Source: Litsea cubeba | Taxonomy: Eukaryota; Streptophyta; Magnoliopsida; Laurales; Lauraceae | Assembly (NCBI GenBank): GCA_012931725.1 | Contig: CM022953.1 | Location: 28,685,470 to 28,749,469 of the forward strand | DNA: 64,000 bases | Direction of reading: 5' to 3' | Shown: positions 1 through 12,717 of the stretch, one piece after another | Layout: every line of letters starts with the position of its first letter | Position numbering within the stretch: the stretch's first letter is position 1 | Position numbers and translations under genes: made by a program | The notes under the pieces: model-generated | The model's database searches: none | What the model saw: the letters and a program-made list of their open reading frames with translations, nothing else | Told to the model about the DNA's origin: nothing

Positions 1-144
1 TTCCACACATAGGAAGGAAAATACTGATGTGGCGAAAAAGCAGTTTCGCGGAAAACTACCACACCAAACACATGAAAAAGAAGTTTTTCGCGGAAAACCA
101 CATCCTTTTCCGCGGAAATGGGCTACACAAACTTGCCCTATAAG

Positions 145-1940
145 GGCCCGTTTCTTTAGCGGAATTCCTGATAGGAATTCCGGTTGTCTCAGAATTTGGA
201 ATTCCTGTCAGGAAAACCCTGTTTCTTTAATAGAATTCAAGGGTATTTGAAATACCTCAAAACCCAGAATCCCAAATACCATTAAGCAGAAGAGGATTTG
301 AAAAACTACTTCCATCTGGAACTCTGATCGACAACCCTTCTCTCTTCCGATCATCTCAACAGTCATCTTCATTTATAATCCTCAGGCCACGGCAACGAGA
401 TCCGAAGGTAGTTTTCTTCTTCTTTCACATTCCTCATCTCTTTCTATTTTTTGGAAAAAATTTCTCCTCTTTCTATTGATCTGTAGAATGATAGGGGTTT
501 TTGGCCATCAACATGAACCAAGATTTCCTCTTCTTGCACATCCTTACCCCCTTCTTCTCTCTAGAATGGGTTAGGGTTTTATAAGGTTCTGTAGAAACTC
601 TCTACTAGTTAGGGTTTCTATAGAAATTGAAACTGGGTATTATGTTGATTGGTTGGAATGGTATATAGGATATACAAAATCCTTTTAAGGTGTATTTCTA
701 TGATTTGCAAATGTATTACAAGACTTTGTAGAAAATTATGTGATGTATAGAAATCCCCTGTTTATGTGATGTAGAGAAATCCCCAACCACTTGTCTTCTT
801 CAGATCAGAGAAAAGAAGAAAATAGTTAATCTCTCATGGCTCTTTACTATGATATGTTATGTAGTAGCCTAACAAACCAGCCATTTCTATTTAATGTTTG
901 ATTGGTTGGAATGGTGTGGAGATGAGAGGATATACAGAACCTTTAAATGTGTATTTTTATGATATGCAAATATATTACAAGACTTTGTAGAAAATTATAT
1001 GATGTATAGAAATCCCATGTTTATGTGATGTATAGAAATCCCCAATCTCTTGTCTTCTTCAGATCAGAGAAAAGAATAAAATAATTAATCTCTCCTAGCT
1101 TTTTACTGTGATATGTCATGTAGTAGCCTAACAAACCAGCCATTTCTATTTGTGTTTGTTTAGCCATCAATTGCCTCCACAGGTTTGCCTAAAGCCCGTG
1201 TTTGTTTAGCCATCAATTGCCTCCAATATCCTAATTATATTTTCATTGTACCTTAGGAAAAAATGACCAAAATAATTAATATCATGACAGAAAATTATAT
1301 CTACTCAACTAAGTATATGAGCTAATGAAAAATAACATAGTGATTCAAGTACTTTGCAAAGTGTAATGTAAGAAGCTTGAAATGCCCTTCATATTGTTTG
1401 CATAGTTATATTTGTTAGCATGAGAGTGAGAAGGCTAAAAAGACCAAATGTCATGAAATAGATATGGGAGGAATCACACATCATTATATTAATTATCATG
1501 TAAAATTTATTTCGGTACCTTATACATGTATAATAAAATGAAATCCGACAGCAGGCCTGTCTGATGGACCAAATTCTAGGTGCATGTTATTCATTATGTT
1601 AGCATTTCCAATTAATTATGTTAGCATTTTAATTATTTTTTTGAGATGCTTAAATTATGTAATTATGTGGGGATCTGTATATATATTGGTGGGCGATTTA
1701 CACTTGAATTTGTATAGTACTAATACATACAGGGTTCTAATTCCAGGTAGAAATTCTTTTAGCTATGAAACAGGGAATTTATGGAGTTAGGGAATTTAGA
1801 ATTCTCAGATAGGAATTCAGGCCTTGAATGAAACAGGGAATTCGGGATTTCAGAATTCAACAGTATTTCAAATGCCAGCATTTGAAATTTCCAGACAAGC
1901 ACCAAACTTGATTCTATGAATTCTAGTAAAGAAACGGGCC
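145..1940. mobile_element. Non-autonomous Harbinger-like DNA element
   Basis: The two ends are inverted repeats that begin GGCCCGTTTCTTTA (145 rightwards, and 1940 leftwards on the other strand) and stay similar for about 24 bases. The same TAAG lies just outside each end (141-144 and 1941-1944), which fits a TAA-type target duplication. This combination is typical of PIF/Harbinger elements. No transposase is seen, so it would need one from elsewhere. The interior around 300-620 is pyrimidine-rich, with a possible splice donor near 407, and could be a captured gene leader. EcoRI-like GAATTC words recur near both ends. The family call rests on ends and target site only. Confidence 0.6.
643..1153. 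repeat. Tandem duplication of about 255 bp inside the 0.1-1.9 kb element
   Basis: The block starting near 643 (TTGATTGGTTGGAATGGT) is repeated starting near 896 and runs to about 1153. Both copies contain the motif GATGTATAGAAATCCC, a CTTCTTCAGATCAGAGAAAAG stretch and end with ACAAACCAGCCATTTCTATT. Differences are scattered substitutions and small indels. A short second echo (GTGTTTGTTTAGCCATCAATT) repeats at about 1152 and 1198. Confidence 0.8.
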
Positions 1941-2609
1941 TAAGTCTCGGAATAGTTCCTTCGTCTATGACATCAAGTAACACAACATTTGGGAGGTTGA
2001 GTCGTATCAAACTCGTCATCCTCTCCCCCTTTTTTTCAAGGGGCTCTTGGCGGTAGGTCCCTCATCATTTCAATTTAACGCCTAAGGTCCACGGTCTTTT
2101 TTCGTAGCGACAGAAGTCCTCTTATGAAAATGACCATCTGAAAAAGACAAAAAATGCCCCTGGACACGTCACCATAAACCCTTCGCTTAAAACCGCTTCA
2201 AACCATTTCAACGAAGCAAAAACCATTCATCCGAAAGCGAAAATGAAAGAGAAGACGAAGACGAAAAGCGTATTAGCAAAATCAATTGATTGAAGACCTC
2301 GATCATCTCATTCGTCTTCACTTTAAGGTCAGATAAAATGCTTCTTCCATTCCAAAAATGAAGATGTAGAAGATAATTTCATCTGAAAAAACTAAGAACC
2401 TAAAAGAGTCTTTTATTTCGTTCTTCTCTGATTTTATCTATCCTTTATGCTCAACTCTATGTAGATAATGGCTAGAACAAAGTCTTCGATTACCTCAAGT
2501 CAAGAGAAAAAGCAAGTGAAAGATCAAGAGAAAAAAAAAGAAAGGGAAAGTACAACCAAAGCAAGAGCAAGGTCAATCTTAAAACAGAAAGGGTTTCCTG
2601 AGTTTTAAA

Positions 2610-3530
2610 ATCATTTTATCTGACTTTTAACTGAGTTGTCTTAGTTTAATATTAATTAAAAATGACTTTAAATGATTTTATCTGTACATTACATGATTTT
2701 ATCTGAATTTTAATTGCTAGGGTTCCAAGCGAAAATATCTGACTGTAGCACGATTTACACTGATTTTCTTCTGAATGTATCTGAGATTCTTATAAATTAC
2801 TATGAGTTTGCTATGAGAATAATTTGAAATGTATTAAACTTTGTTTTAAAAGAGATTATCTATGTTTTCTGTTAATTTATCTGAGTTTTGACTTTGGCAT
2901 GAATTTATCTGACTAATCTCTGTATTTGTATGTACTTATCTGTCCTTTCTGCTAATTTATCTAAGTTTTTGTATAGGTTATCTGACTTTTTCATGAATTT
3001 ATCTAACTTGTCTCTGTATTTGTATATACTTATCTGTGTTTTCTGCTAATTTGTCTGAGTTTTTGTATAGGTGATCTGACTTTGGCATGAATTTATCTGA
3101 CTTATCTCTGTATTTGTATGTACTTGTCTGTGTTTTCTGTTAATTTATCTGAGTTTTTGTATAGGTTATCTGACTTTGGCATGAGTTTATCTAACTTATC
3201 TCTGTATTTGTATGTACTTATCTGTGTTTTCTGCTAATTTATCTGAGTTTGCTGTCAATTAATCTGAGTATGACTTGAATTTATCTGAATTTGAAATTAA
3301 TTTATCCAAGCTTGTTCGGCATAAATTTATATTAATTTGATGTGAATTTTTTTTAACTTTGATGAGAGTTTATATGAATTTATCTGCGTTCGAAATCAAA
3401 ACCAGTTCACAACAAAGTTAAGTCCCATCTATATGAATCTTTCTGCATTTGATATAAAATTATCTGACTATTTTAGGTTTGGTTTAAATATATTTGGCTT
3501 GGTTTATATGAATATGGAATAAAATTATCT
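2610..3530. repeat. Interspersed TTTATCTGA motif block
   Basis: Short words of the form TTTATCTGA followed by GTTT or CTTT recur every 15-30 bases, mixed with longer imperfect repeats of about 75-120 bases that contain CTCTGTATTTGTATGTACTTATCTG. There is no open reading frame. The same motif, in the same orientation, appears in introns of the Ulp1-like gene, between the two MULE-1 genes and upstream of the transposase. Confidence 0.75.
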
Positions 3531-3559
3531 GTGTACATGTACACCAACAGTTGAAAGCA

Positions 3560-6500
3560 CGCAAAATAGAAAGAATATTAATGACACAAAGAAGAAGCAC
3601 CAAGATGTGCCACACTGGCAATTTAGATCAAACTTGGTATCAATAGTCAAACTATTTGACAGCATCAAAACGAGAATAACCACTGCACATAAAGCTGAGC
3701 TGAAGAAGACACCTTTCTGGTTTCTTATAAATTCAATATTGAACCAAAAAGTTACAGAGAAGAGATGCAGAAAATATGATAAAGACATCATGTAAATTCT
3801 AAACACATATAACAGCATAGAAAGAAAATTTAAAATTGGAAGCCAGTACGTGTCGTTCATATCAGTTGACATCTCTCTACTATTTGAAATACCCCATGGA
3901 TCAAAGACCTTAGATTTGAAATATGCAAAGAAGAAAAATTCGGAATTCATAGCAAGAAGATTCTCAAACATTACAAAAGTATCAGCTCCAAAAATAAAGG
4001 AACAGCTGGATATTGCACTCAATGGAACAACCGAAGTTGATGTGGCAGATGTATCAAGGCTAATGTGCCTTTACATCCTTGTGACGTTATTCTTTTCAAC
4101 ACATGGCAACTCAATAGGATGGCCATACGTCAGTTATGTTGAGAATTTTGTTGAAATGAAAAATTATGCAAGGACAGAAGAGATAACAAAGTTTCTCATG
4201 CAATTAGTTCACACCAGAAATGAAGGTTCAGATAAAGTTATTGGCTGTCTATTTGCACTACCGGTAAGATAAACAATCATCCTTTTTACATCTATAATTT
4301 TACAAGTTACTTATAGATTTGTAAATTAAACTTGACTATGTTATTGTGTCTCAATTTGAATAGTATTGGTTATGCGAACACACGTCATTGTTGGAGCCAA
4401 TCAAACCTAGTGAATTTCCTAGATCGATGAAGTGGGATCTTAAAGGCTTAAACAACACACTGCAGAAAAATTCACTGAATACATTACATAGCAAACATGT
4501 AATTTTATCTGAATAGAACATTCTTCATGTTATTTGATTTTTTCTGAACATGTAATACTATATAACAGATACTATAGATACATTTATCTGAACTTTATAT
4601 GCCTTGTTATAAATTAACAGTGTCTCACACTTCAGGTAATCGTTGGTAAATTGGAGAGGACATTGCATGAAGAGAAATGCTTCCTGACATATGGGAATAG
4701 GAGCAGTGCTGATGATAATCAAATAACTAAGAAGGAAGCTGAAACGGAGAACAAAGAAATTGTCGAAGGAGTACAAGAAGGACATGAGCATTATATTATT
4801 GACCTTAATGATGATGTTGAGGATACTAAAGCCATTGAGCAATCAAAATCAAGAGAACATGACCCTAGCCAATTTTAGCTGGCCCAAACAAAGAAAACGT
4901 TATTAATTTCTGAATTAGAAGAACAAAGAGAAAAGGATGGGCAAGAAGAAACGGCCGGGACTGAAGAAAGAGTTGAATTTCTCATATTATCTTCAGAGTG
5001 GGAACAGTATGAACAAAGAAAAGAAAAAACATATAAAGTTGTAGAGAATGTTATAAGCGACATAATTGGAAGCACGAGTGAATCATTCATTGGAGTACCG
5101 GCAACAAAGCTATCTGAATCTGAAGGAGGCAATATTAAGAAAATGTCTGAGCCAAGTCAGCCATCTCCAACGATGGAAAACACAAACCCAGAAAAAATTT
5201 TGAAGAAAAAGAAGGGGCAATTTCACTCATTCATCAGCTAAATAGAGAGAAACAAAACTCCCAAGCTCAACTTGACAAAATCATAGTTGAATTGAAAATA
5301 GCAAAAGAAAATTGTAATCTACAAAATGAAAGCATGGAATTGGGAAGAAGGATATGCAGCTTGGCCAAAGAAAGAGATGATGCGGTTTCATTAACCTAGA
5401 AGGTCACAACTGAAAAGGCTGAGCTAGAAAAAGAGAACAACGACCTCAAAAGCAAGCTCGAAAATTTATCTCTTATGGTCACTCCCTTAATGAACAGCAA
5501 AAGCAACCGCAGCTGCTATCGATGAGAAATTCTTCAAGAGCTGTACACGCAGAAGAGGAATTAAAAGCACCGAAATATAAAGTTGCAATAGCTGAGGCAA
5601 CAAATTTTGAATTAGAAAACATGTTACAAGAAACTAAACTTCTTCATGCGGGCACAGAGATAAAATTGGTTGAAAAGAGTTTGGAAAAAATATATCATCC
5701 AACAGCAAAACAAATGCTGGGGGAGCAACCTCCTCAACCAACAAACAAAAGTAAAACTGAAAAGGTATTTCGGACTTTTCAAATGAATTTATCTGAGCCT
5801 TATATGATTTTACATAGGTCTGATAAGATTTTGTTTAATTTTGATATGAAATTATCTAAGATTGATATGAATTTGTGGCTTATATTTCAATTTCTCTGAG
5901 TTTGGTAATGAATTTATCTGAGTTTCCTATAAAGTTTTGGGTGTGTTTGATAAAAATTTATTTGACTATTGTATAATTATATCCGAGCTTCAATCAACTC
6001 AATATGAATATTTAAATGGAGCATTACATATAAGGTACCAGAACCATCATCAATGATCAAAAGAGTAAAGAAGCGACGAGAAGCAGCAGCAACAAATATT
6101 GCAGAGCCAGAACAGAAAAAGGCTAAGAAACAAAAGAATGTACCAAAAGATAAAATGGTTGCTCAGTCAAAGGACATTGTTGACATAAATGAGCAAATGC
6201 AGCACAAAGCTACTAGTAAATCATAGAAGAAGAAACCATTTAAGCTCCCCAAAAACTCAATCACCAAACTGTTGACTGAAGCTGACAAGAAGAAGTTAAA
6301 GCTCATATATGACACAGAAGGATATGAGTAAGCTGACATCATAAATTACTCTGGAAAGTCATCAATAACATTATAAACATAAACTAATAACATTTCACAT
6401 GTACAATTGCAGTGCAATAGTTTGGGGCGGAGAAAGTGAAAACAATGTATTGTATGAGGACATAATTGCAATCCTATCTGGCGCGATATATCAAGCAGTA

Positions 6501-7502
6501 TAAGAAACCTACTACAACAATATCATATATTCATTGAATATTTAAATAACATGTGTTTTAAAACGCACATAACATGATGTATCTGTAATCCATCAGGTTA
6601 TTGATAGTTATACACAGATGCTGTATAAGCAGCAAATAGACATTGAAAATGAACTCAAGAAATTGGGAAAGGAGGGTCTGGAGGAGGACGAAAAATCATA
6701 TTTCATCAGTAGCCTTTGCTGGGTAACACAAATAACTTTTTTAATGAAATTCATTAAATGACATTAATATGCTTAAATTCCATATTTGTGCAGACAATGC
6801 TCACTGCTGAAAACAAAAATATGAGAGAAACCATCCTCAATCATCAAATCTCACCATACAAAATGCAGAATCATAGATTTCGTCCACTTTCCAATGAACT
6901 CTAATGGAAAGAACAAAGATGCAACAACATTCCATTGGACTCTGCTACTACTTGATCGAAAACAAGGCCAATGGATGCACTACAACTCCATGAGGCCAAG
7001 GGAGAAAAATGCAATTGATCACTACTTCAAGGATGCCGAATTGCTGGTAGATGTCATTCACTTGAACTTCCTTTAAATCATGGTTGACACAAGTTGTTAT
7101 ATATGTGGCTAATCAAAATGATGTGATCACAGAAATAGTATGTAGAAAGTTACAACTACGTCAACATTGAGGAAACACAGCCATATAATGAGCCATTGAT
7201 CAGTATGGAAGGAGCACCACAGCAGAAAGACGGATCGTAAGTATTGTAATAGGAACCTAGATTATACAAATAAAACCATAGACAACCATAAAATATGAAT
7301 AACAGACAATACCATGTCACATTGCAAGCTTGATTGTGGCATCATTGTGTGCTACCTCATGACTCAAATCTCTCGTTGCAAACCAATTCACAACCACTTG
7401 GCACAAAGCTTCATCAATAGTTTTAGAGCAGAATTAGCAGTCAAGTTCTTGCATGACGAGCCCCGTACTTGGACAATAGTATCAGCATTAAAGGAAAACT
7501 AA
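3560..7502 (+). pseudogene. Ulp1-like cysteine protease gene of MULE-1 (decayed, multi-exon)
   Basis: Ulp1/C48 proteases cleave SUMO-type conjugates; copies carried by plant MULEs have no settled role. The first exon (about 3560-4262) encodes an N-terminal domain resembling the DUF1985-type domain of transposon Ulp genes, with a stop at 3793-3795 and a GTAAGA donor at 4263. A second exon near 4364 gives YWLCEHTSLLEP and FPRSMKWDL. A charged, coiled-coil-like exon runs about 4636-5762, followed by a lysine-rich exon from 6036, short exons at about 6410-6497 and 6598-6720, and the protease core from 6794. The catalytic His is in FHWTLLLLD (codon 6933-6935) and the Cys in LDCGIIVC (codon 7335-7337). 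Stops at 4876 and near 6225, a frameshift near 5200 and another near 6875 show it is no longer intact. Several introns hold TTTATCTGA words. Confidence 0.75.
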
Positions 7503-8158
7503 CAAGCATCAAGGTATTTTCTTTTGATTTTTTATTTTTTGGTTCACATGGAAAACTTTAAGATGTTGGAAGCATCATCAAAGGAAGAATGACAAACAAC
7601 AGGGGATTTTTTTTTGATACAAATATAAGATGTTGGAAAGATGTTTGTAAATGTAAATACGCTTATCAATTACAGAACTCAAGTCATTTTCTTACATGTT
7701 GTCTTTGCTTTATGTTTGTTACGAATTCATAGAATTTGTATGCAACTTTCATATAGCTAAATTTCTCCGTCTTTTCAAAGAAACTCATGTAAATTTATCT
7801 GTCTTTTCAAAGAAACTCATATAAATTTATCTTCCTTTTGAATGAAACTCAAATATATTTATCTGAGTTCAAATAAAAATCAATAAAATTAATCTGAGTT
7901 TTGAATGAAAGTTTGATAAATTCATCTGTTATTGCATTGGAAGTCAACTAAAATCCATGTAAAATTCGCTACAAAAAGGAAAGATAACATCAATATTTTG
8001 AAGCAACACTGATACTTTGCAATTTTATTCAACAGAAAAAACCCAAATTGATCTCTATACATGTTGACAGTCACACATTATCATCACCAAATTATAAAAA
8101 ATGACAAACTCAAACTAATGTCAATGGCAACTCAATAGGCTCCTTGCAGGACTTTTTA
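7503..8158. other. Spacer between the convergent MULE-1 genes
   Basis: No reading frame of note. It contains another cluster of TTTATCTG-type words at about 7790-7930 and otherwise AT-rich sequence that would serve as the 3' ends of both convergent genes. Confidence 0.6.
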
Positions 8159-10062
8159 TTATGACTCCCAATCTATCCGCCCACATCGTCCCCATTTTAT
8201 CTGCCTTGTCATCTCACCTCTTGACAAGATCCTCTTCTTTTTTGGCCTTCCGGGTTGACGCCTCATCACAGGGGGCTGAATCACAGCTTCTGCAATTGTT
8301 GTCTCTAGCTTGCCTACAGTTGGGATGAGAATTATATATTCAAAGTATGCATCCCTATATGTCTTTATGTGAAAATACCGATCCACATAAAGGTTTAAAT
8401 CCTTTCCACATTTTTGAATAGCAGCACATGCGTGGGCACACGGAAAGCCATTAATCTGCCGTTGATAGCAGGAACATATGCAATTGAAAATATCAACAGT
8501 GACCGACGGGTACGAATGAACATAAAAAATAGTCTCGCTTGACCGCCGAATGCTCCATGGCCTACCAAGCTTGATAGAAGCCTCCAACCTCTTATCCATG
8601 TCTGGACAAATGACTCCCTTCCATAAGCTAGACATTTCCCTCCTATTGGCCATCTGCTCCATTATCTGAACCCTTATCATGTCAACCATCTTCGTAATGA
8701 GCAGGTGACGTGCTTATCTAATCTAGGAGTTGAAAGACTCTAAAGCATTGGAACACATCTCACCATACTGATGGCCCTTAAAATAAGCATTGCTTCACCT
8801 ATCATGACAAAGTCCGGAAAGAAATCTGTCAACATGCATTTGAACCACCTTCATGTCTAAATACCTACAGCTTTGCATGGAATACAGGTACAACGGGGGC
8901 ATAGGCACGTTCACGTAGCAACAAAACCATCATTTCTACAAATTCATTTGTGTAACCTCCTGAGAACTTATCTTTCAAATTTGCTTTCAAATGTTGGAGG
9001 TAGAAAGTATGATCAGCAAATGGAAACACATGTGCAACACCATCCACAAGACCAGCATTCCTGTCAGAAACAAAAGTGATCGAGCGGTCATACGCAACTA
9101 CTTTCCTCAAATTCTGCAAGAACCATTTCCAATTATCCTCAGTCTCTGAGTCTACCACGGCAAAGGCAAGAGGAAACAGACCTACCACATTCAAGAAACC
9201 ACTTATTACCAATCAAGCAGCAAGGTTAACTATGCACTGAAATAAAAACAGATAATATCAATATTATTAAAAAACATAAAAATCTACAAGATGACACTTT
9301 ACCTTGATTACCATCCATCCCTGTTCCTGCTAACAAATTTCCCTTGTATCTGCCTTTCAAAAATGTCCCATCTAGAAACAATAGCGGACGAACATAATTA
9401 AATCCACGAATCGAAGCATTGAATGAAACAAACAAACGCTTGAAGCACATGGTGGATTCATCGTAATCTAATACAAACAGACTGCCTGGATTTGTCTCCA
9501 TAGCAACATTAATGTACCAACGAAGATGGTCAAAAGAAAGCGATGTATCACCATACAACTTATTCCTCGCCCTTTCAACCCCCCACCATGCATGATGGTA
9601 TGTGATGGTGAGCCCATAGTTTACATGGAAATAATGCACAACATCAATGGGTCTGGTCATTGGCTTCTCTTGAATATGATCCATCATTAAATCACAAATA
9701 ATTTCAGAGCTAATCCGGCTACTCTTAGATGTTCGAACTGCTTGTCCACAAGTATGCTCATTATCAAATGACCTTACACAAAAAAAAAAACCACTAGACT
9801 TTTCAAGCGATGCATTAACACGCCACATGCAATCCTGGGTTTTACGATGAGAGCATTCAGCCGTGATCCTTACTTTATCATTCTTGACATTCACAAACTC
9901 AAATCCCAACTCAATCGAATATTTGCATAGCACATTCCTAAATTCAGAAGCCCTACCCTTAAACCTCTGTCCAACATGACTGATACCATTCACCCAATAT
10001 GAAGAAAGAAGAAACTAACAAAACTGTGGAAGCAAATCTGTCTCTACATCTATAGCATCATA
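8159..10062 (-). pseudogene. MULE-1 transposase, C-terminal part (continues from 51613-51945)
   Basis: This is the larger part of a MULE transposase, which cuts and inserts the element through a DDE nuclease. In order it shows a MuDR-type DNA-binding domain (about 9990-9640, with CMWRVNASL and NEHTCGQAV), the MULE nuclease domain with first Asp in FLDGTFLKG, second Asp in VSDRNAG and third acidic residue in NALESFNS (about 8735), a SWIM zinc finger (CSC then GFPCAHAC) and an AT-hook-like RRQPGRPKKKR. A canonical GT-AG intron at 9302-9182 joins GNQ to GLFPLAFAV. Stops in the stretch 8690-8865 interrupt the frame. The protein begins on the other side of a 41.5-kb retrotransposon; the acidic linker reads in frame across that insertion site. 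Confidence 0.85.
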
Positions 10063-10067
10063 CTCTA

Positions 10068-10326
10068 TGTTGACACCAAAAATGTCACTTTGTCCCTTCA
10101 ACATCAAGAAAGTTACATGAAGTCGTGGCCTACCACAAATGGGCGATGCTAGTTCTCAAAAAATTAAATCTTGTTAGAATCAAATAAAAACTGCAAGATC
10201 CTTCAAGACAGCCAAAAGAGGAGAACACAAGAAGTTTCAGGCCATTTCAAAATCATTTGGCCTAACTTCACTTCTCCGATAGCTGAACAGGAACTCTCGG
10301 CGGCGACAGCATCGGAGACACCGAAT
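10068..10326 (+). repeat. 5' LTR of the Tat element, first fragment
   Basis: It matches 49210-49465 of the 3' LTR with roughly one difference per 12-15 bases by eye, starting with TGTTGACACCAAAAATGTCA. It stops abruptly at 10326 where the Athila element enters; the LTR resumes at 28972. The last five bases (CGAAT) are the left copy of the Athila target duplication. Confidence 0.9.
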
Positions 10327-12317
10327 TGATCGACACTTAAATGTGCAACGCCTAACTGCAAGACTACAGTGTCATCAAGTAGTAAAGGACTCAAGAGTCC
10401 GGATTATTGATCCCATAGAGAGAGGATGGAACAAGCAATGAATCTAATTAGAGTAGAATTGAACTAAGATATAGCTAATATAAATAATTAAATAAACAAT
10501 TAAAACTACTAAACTATGTGTGAAAAATGGAATTAAACTAATTTGAATGTGGAACAAAATTAAAATAGCAACTAAACTACTCTAACTAACAATTTAAAAT
10601 ATGAGATTAACAAGATCTAAGATAATCTAACAAACTACACTAAACTAGTGGATGAATGGTGGTGGAGATAGAAGATTTAAGGTGAAGATATAATGTGAAA
10701 TGTATAGAATTTTAAAACAAGTTGTGTGAGATGTAGATCTAACAATCTAGAAGTGAAAATAAAAAATCAAATAAAGATTAAGCTTAACAACAATCAAGAT
10801 AAGAGATTAGGCAATCCAAAATCCACTGAGTATGTAATTAATTTAAACAATGCATGTTCTAATTCAACTCCCAAATCTACAATCCAATTAGTAATCTCTT
10901 GCCTAATTTGATTGGATGATATAACAATGAATATCAAAGTAAAAGAAAATCAAAGGCCAAGATCCTAGTGAAAGTCCAAGGGATCCTTACCCTAGAGGGG
11001 GGGTGAATAGGGTGAGCTACTAATTAGTGACCAATTATGAAAACAATTTTAACTTCTTTAAATTAACTAGTCACTTGTGATGATTAACAAATAAAATGCG
11101 GAAGCTAATAAACAAAATCACCACATAGCACACACCATAACACAATGATTTATAGTGGTTCGGCCTCAATGCCTACATCCACTACCGGCTTGTGTTCCTC
11201 ACACCCCACCGGATTTCCACTATGTATGCTTTTCAATAGGCTAAGCAATAACCTTTAACACTATGCTTTTCAAGGCTAAGCAATAACCTTTACATTATGC
11301 TTTTTAGGCTAAGCAATAACCTATACAACCAAATGGTTGGTTCTCTCTCTTAGTAGTGTCTAACACACACTTGATGGAGATACATATTTAGCTCATTACG
11401 ATGCCTCTTAATAGGCGGATATGAAAGTGAAAAACTAATTCATGCAAACACTATATGAATGCAAAGATGTATGTTCAAAGTGTATGCATGATGTCCTCAA
11501 TCAATTTGAAAATAAAAGCTCATAAATGTATGCCAAAGGCTTTAGAAAGTTTTAGCTCAAAACATTTATGATTGAGGAAATGCTAATCACATGCTAAAAG
11601 TAACTTGTAAAAGACATACCTATGTATTCTAAACAAGTTGTGAAAATCAAAGAGCAAAACATGTGATGCATATGGATTTCAATCAAATTAACAATGAAGC
11701 TTAATGTATCTTTAAAGCATTTGAAAGAGTAAAACATACAAATAGATTTGATTGAAATAAAGGGTCAAATCTCATGTATTTAAAAATACAACTTGAAAAT
11801 AATATACCAATCAAAGCTAAACAAGTTATGAAACTTTAAAACAAAATACATGTGATTTGTAAAGTTGTTGAATCCAAAACATAAGATAGATTTGAAAGAG
11901 ATTTTCTTATGATGAAAAACAACAACCAAAGATTCAACCAAGTAAAGGAATCATGTTACATATAATTTCAAAGATGATCCCAAAACATGATTTACTTAGA
12001 TATACCAATTTAAGTACTACTTGGTTTGAATCAAGGTGATGTATCCAAAACAATGAATCAATTCAAAACATAAACATGTTAAGGACACAACAAATCATAG
12101 TTTAACATGCTAGAAAATATTTACCAATAAATAAAGCAAAGCATGAAAACACATGATTAGGAAAAGCAAGCTTACTTAGATGGTTTAACTTTTGATTCCA
12201 AGCTTTAGCTTTCCTTAATGACCCTTAGAATTCCCTAGCTCATTCCCTTTCTTTGGCCTCAAAGCTCTTCAAGAATGGCTTAAAAATCATCTCACATGGC
12301 CAAAGGAATGAGCTTGC

Positions 12318-12324
12318 TTTTATA
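12318..12324 (-). promoter_or_regulatory. TATA box of the solo LTR
   Basis: The - strand reads CTATAAAAGCAAGCTC here. It sits just downstream, in the direction of transcription, of a cluster of palindromic W-box motifs, as expected for the U3/R junction of an LTR. Confidence 0.55.
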
Positions 12325-12347
12325 GAAAAAAGCTGCCAACGGATACC

Positions 12348-12717
12348 TGTCGGTTGACCGACAGATAGGTGTCGGTTGACCGACAGCTCAACGGTCGCAT
12401 GCAACGGTCATATTTTTTGAAAGTTTTTTTACCCATATGCACTTGTCGGTTGACCGTCATTTGTCGGTCGACCGACAAGGGACCGACAGATGAGCCGATA
12501 GCACAAAAATGTTGAAAATGTTGCTGTCTGGTTTTGGAACCGACGAGCTCTCGGTCTTACATATTATGCACTGTCGGTTGACCGACAAGAGCCGACGAGC
12601 TGACCGATAGAGAAGGTCTGAAATTTGTAGCTCTCTGGAAATGGAACCGACAGAGCCTCTCGGTTGGCCTCGGTTCCACTGTCGGTTGACCGACAGCTTG
12701 ACGTCGGTTGACCGACA
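12348..12717. promoter_or_regulatory. Seven palindromic W-box-like motifs in the solo LTR U3
   Basis: The 16-base motif TGTCGGTTGACCGACA, with arms TGTCGGT and ACCGACA, occurs at 12348, 12370, 12572 and 12680, with near copies at 12444 and 12702 and a fully palindromic form at 12462 (TGTCGGTCGACCGACA). Six of the seven contain TTGACC, which matches the W-box (TTGACC/T) bound by WRKY factors. Extra half-sites lie between them. All are within 25-400 bases upstream of the - strand TATA box. That they act as an enhancer is inference. Confidence 0.65.
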
